A DNA stretch of 64,000 nucleotides from Marinomonas primoryensis (lineage in GTDB: Bacteria; Pseudomonadota; Gammaproteobacteria; Pseudomonadales; Marinomonadaceae), in assembly GCF_013372285.1 (NCBI RefSeq), contig NZ_CP054301.1, positions 606,001 to 670,000 of the forward strand, read 5' to 3'. Under the pieces are notes generated by a model. That model was not told where the DNA came from and did no database searches. It was given only the letters and a program-made list of their open reading frames with translations. The translations under genes and the position numbers were made by a program. Below, in pieces: positions 63,132 to 64,000 of the stretch. The number at the start of each line of letters is the position of its first letter. Within the stretch, counting starts at the first letter, position 1.

Positions 63132-64000
63132 TTAAACCTCTCCTAAACTATTTTTCCATTCCGCTAGTGCTTTGATATGGCTGGGTTCAATACCACAGCA
63201 ACCGCCTATGATGGTGGCGCCGAGGCTGTGCCATTTTTTAGCGAAGACGAGATACTCTTCTGGCGATAGGTCTCGGGAACCTTGTGTCGTTAGGTTCGCT
63301 TCGTGGCCCTGCGATATGGGGGTAAAGCTGTTAGCGTAAGCGCCTATATCGAGTTGTCTATTGTGTTTTTTTAATACGCTGGTGGTGTCACGTATGGCTT
63401 GTTCCATGACTTCGGGAATGGAGCAGTTAAAGAAAATGGCGTCTCTTTCTTTTATCAGGGTAGCTTTAGTCAGGATGGCTTCTACCGCGTCGATGACGGA
63501 TTCCCCAGAACGTAATCTTGCCGTTTCTCCTATTTCATCGCTCAGGGTGAAGGCGTAATAACAAGGCTTGGTTGAGTCTTTTAAAACATGGGCGATGGCG
63601 TTGGCTTCTTCGATGCTTGCAATGGTCTCCGCTAGCCATAAGTCCACATAGTCATCTTGTGCTTCAAATAGCGTTGTTAAAATATCGAGGGCTGACTGCT
63701 GTTCGAATAAGTCTGGGCGATAAGAACCAAGCGGAGGCGGCAGCGAGCCTGCAACGAGTACAGTTTGAGGTGTCTTGTTTTGGTCTTCTTTGGTATGGGA
63801 TGCGGCTTCTTTTGCAATGATGGCCGCTTGTCGAGCGAGCGCAGCGCCTTGTTGTTGGTAACGCGCTTCACCAAGATGAAAAGGCACACAGGCATAGCTG
63901 TTCACTGTGATGATCTCGGCACCCGCTTGTATGAAATTCTGATGCGCTTGAGTGACATAATGGGGCGCTTCTATTAACGCTTGCGCGCTCCACAGTGGTT
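63132..64000 (-). CDS. Homocysteine S-methyltransferase family protein, 5' end outside the window
   Basis: About 289 residues of a methyltransferase of the MmuM/BHMT type are visible; the frame is open to the window end, so the N-terminus is missing. It moves a methyl group from S-methylmethionine or betaine to homocysteine, making methionine. The zinc-ligand motif IGGCCGIEP lies near the C-terminus, and the upstream ligand in ITVNSYACVP is the NTNT-like barrel motif. VAGSLPPPLGSYRPDLF and DVWLAETIASIEEANA-like FVDLWLAETIASI fit as well. Partners lie outside the window. Confidence 0.85.
   Translation of the reverse strand, partial: PLWSAQALIEAPHYVTQAHQNFIQAGAEIITVNSYACVPFHLGEARYQQQGAALARQAAIIAKEAASHTKEDQNKTPQTVLVAGSLPPPLGSYRPDLFEQQSALDILTTLFEAQDDYVDLWLAETIASIEEANAIAHVLKDSTKPCYYAFTLSDEIGETARLRSGESVIDAVEAILTKATLIKERDAIFFNCSIPEVMEQAIRDTTSVLKKHNRQLDIGAYANSFTPISQGHEANLTTQGSRDLSPEEYLVFAKKWHSLGATIIGGCCGIEPSHIKALAEWKNSLGEV

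Noticed and set aside
1..64000. tRNA, rRNA, CRISPR arrays, prophage and complete insertion sequences
   Set aside because: No cloverleaf, repeat-spacer pattern, transposase or phage structural gene was recognised; a tRNAscan and IS search would be decisive.

Overview
The window looks like chromosome from a marine gammaproteobacterium of the Oceanospirillales type, most like Marinomonas. The reasons are the protein content (VF530/DUF2132 protein, HlyU-family protein, TmcA, the EpmA/EpmB/EF-P set, two TRAP transporters, PrpBCD with a GntR regulator) and moderate to low GC by eye. This is an inference from family recognition; no search was run. I saw no rRNA, tRNA, CRISPR array, prophage or complete insertion sequence.

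Layout. 0-2.3 kb is accessory: a yefM-yoeB toxin-antitoxin pair, a GDPD-like protein lacking its first catalytic His, and a 264-bp intergenic element with nested inverted repeats. 2.3-16.4 kb holds an M20 amidohydrolase, a LysE exporter, short-chain dehydrogenase and hydrolase genes, a HlyU-family protein, two paralogous membrane diguanylate cyclases, an exported amidohydrolase, an RNase J-like nuclease, and epmB beside efp. 16.4-24.5 kb is a complete hexuronate operon (GntR regulator, TRAP transporter, ManD, UxuB, UxaC) that should convert glucuronate through fructuronate and mannonate to 2-keto-3-deoxygluconate. 24.6-26.5 kb is decaying: a LysR gene with two frameshifts faces an NTF2-like gene broken at a G6 tract.

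26.5-34 kb carries a GMC oxidoreductase, DoxX, a short-chain dehydrogenase, a MocR-type regulator, two exporters and epmA, so both EF-P lysylation enzymes and EF-P itself are in the window. 34-47.3 kb has a FIST-GGDEF-EAL protein, the dctB-dctD two-component pair, a TSUP permease, dgkA-eptA (lipid A phosphoethanolamine addition and diacylglycerol recycling) and a second TRAP operon, dctPQM. A sigma-54-like promoter precedes dctP, and a strong hairpin sits between dctP and dctQ.

47.6-64 kb has a Dps protein, TmcA, a chemoreceptor, and the methylcitrate operon (gntR-prpB-prpC-prpD) with repeated TTGTCGACAA operators. It continues with a truncated Lrp remnant, a Zur-box-preceded DUF1826 gene, a DUF3429-DCC-SDR operon, a single-chain glycyl-tRNA synthetase, a DUF2971 gene, and a homocysteine S-methyltransferase gene cut by the window end.

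Most genes are ordinary metabolism and transport. The least explained items are the structured element at 1905-2168, the Zur-box/DUF1826 unit next to the Lrp remnant, and the frameshifted LysR/NTF2-like locus.
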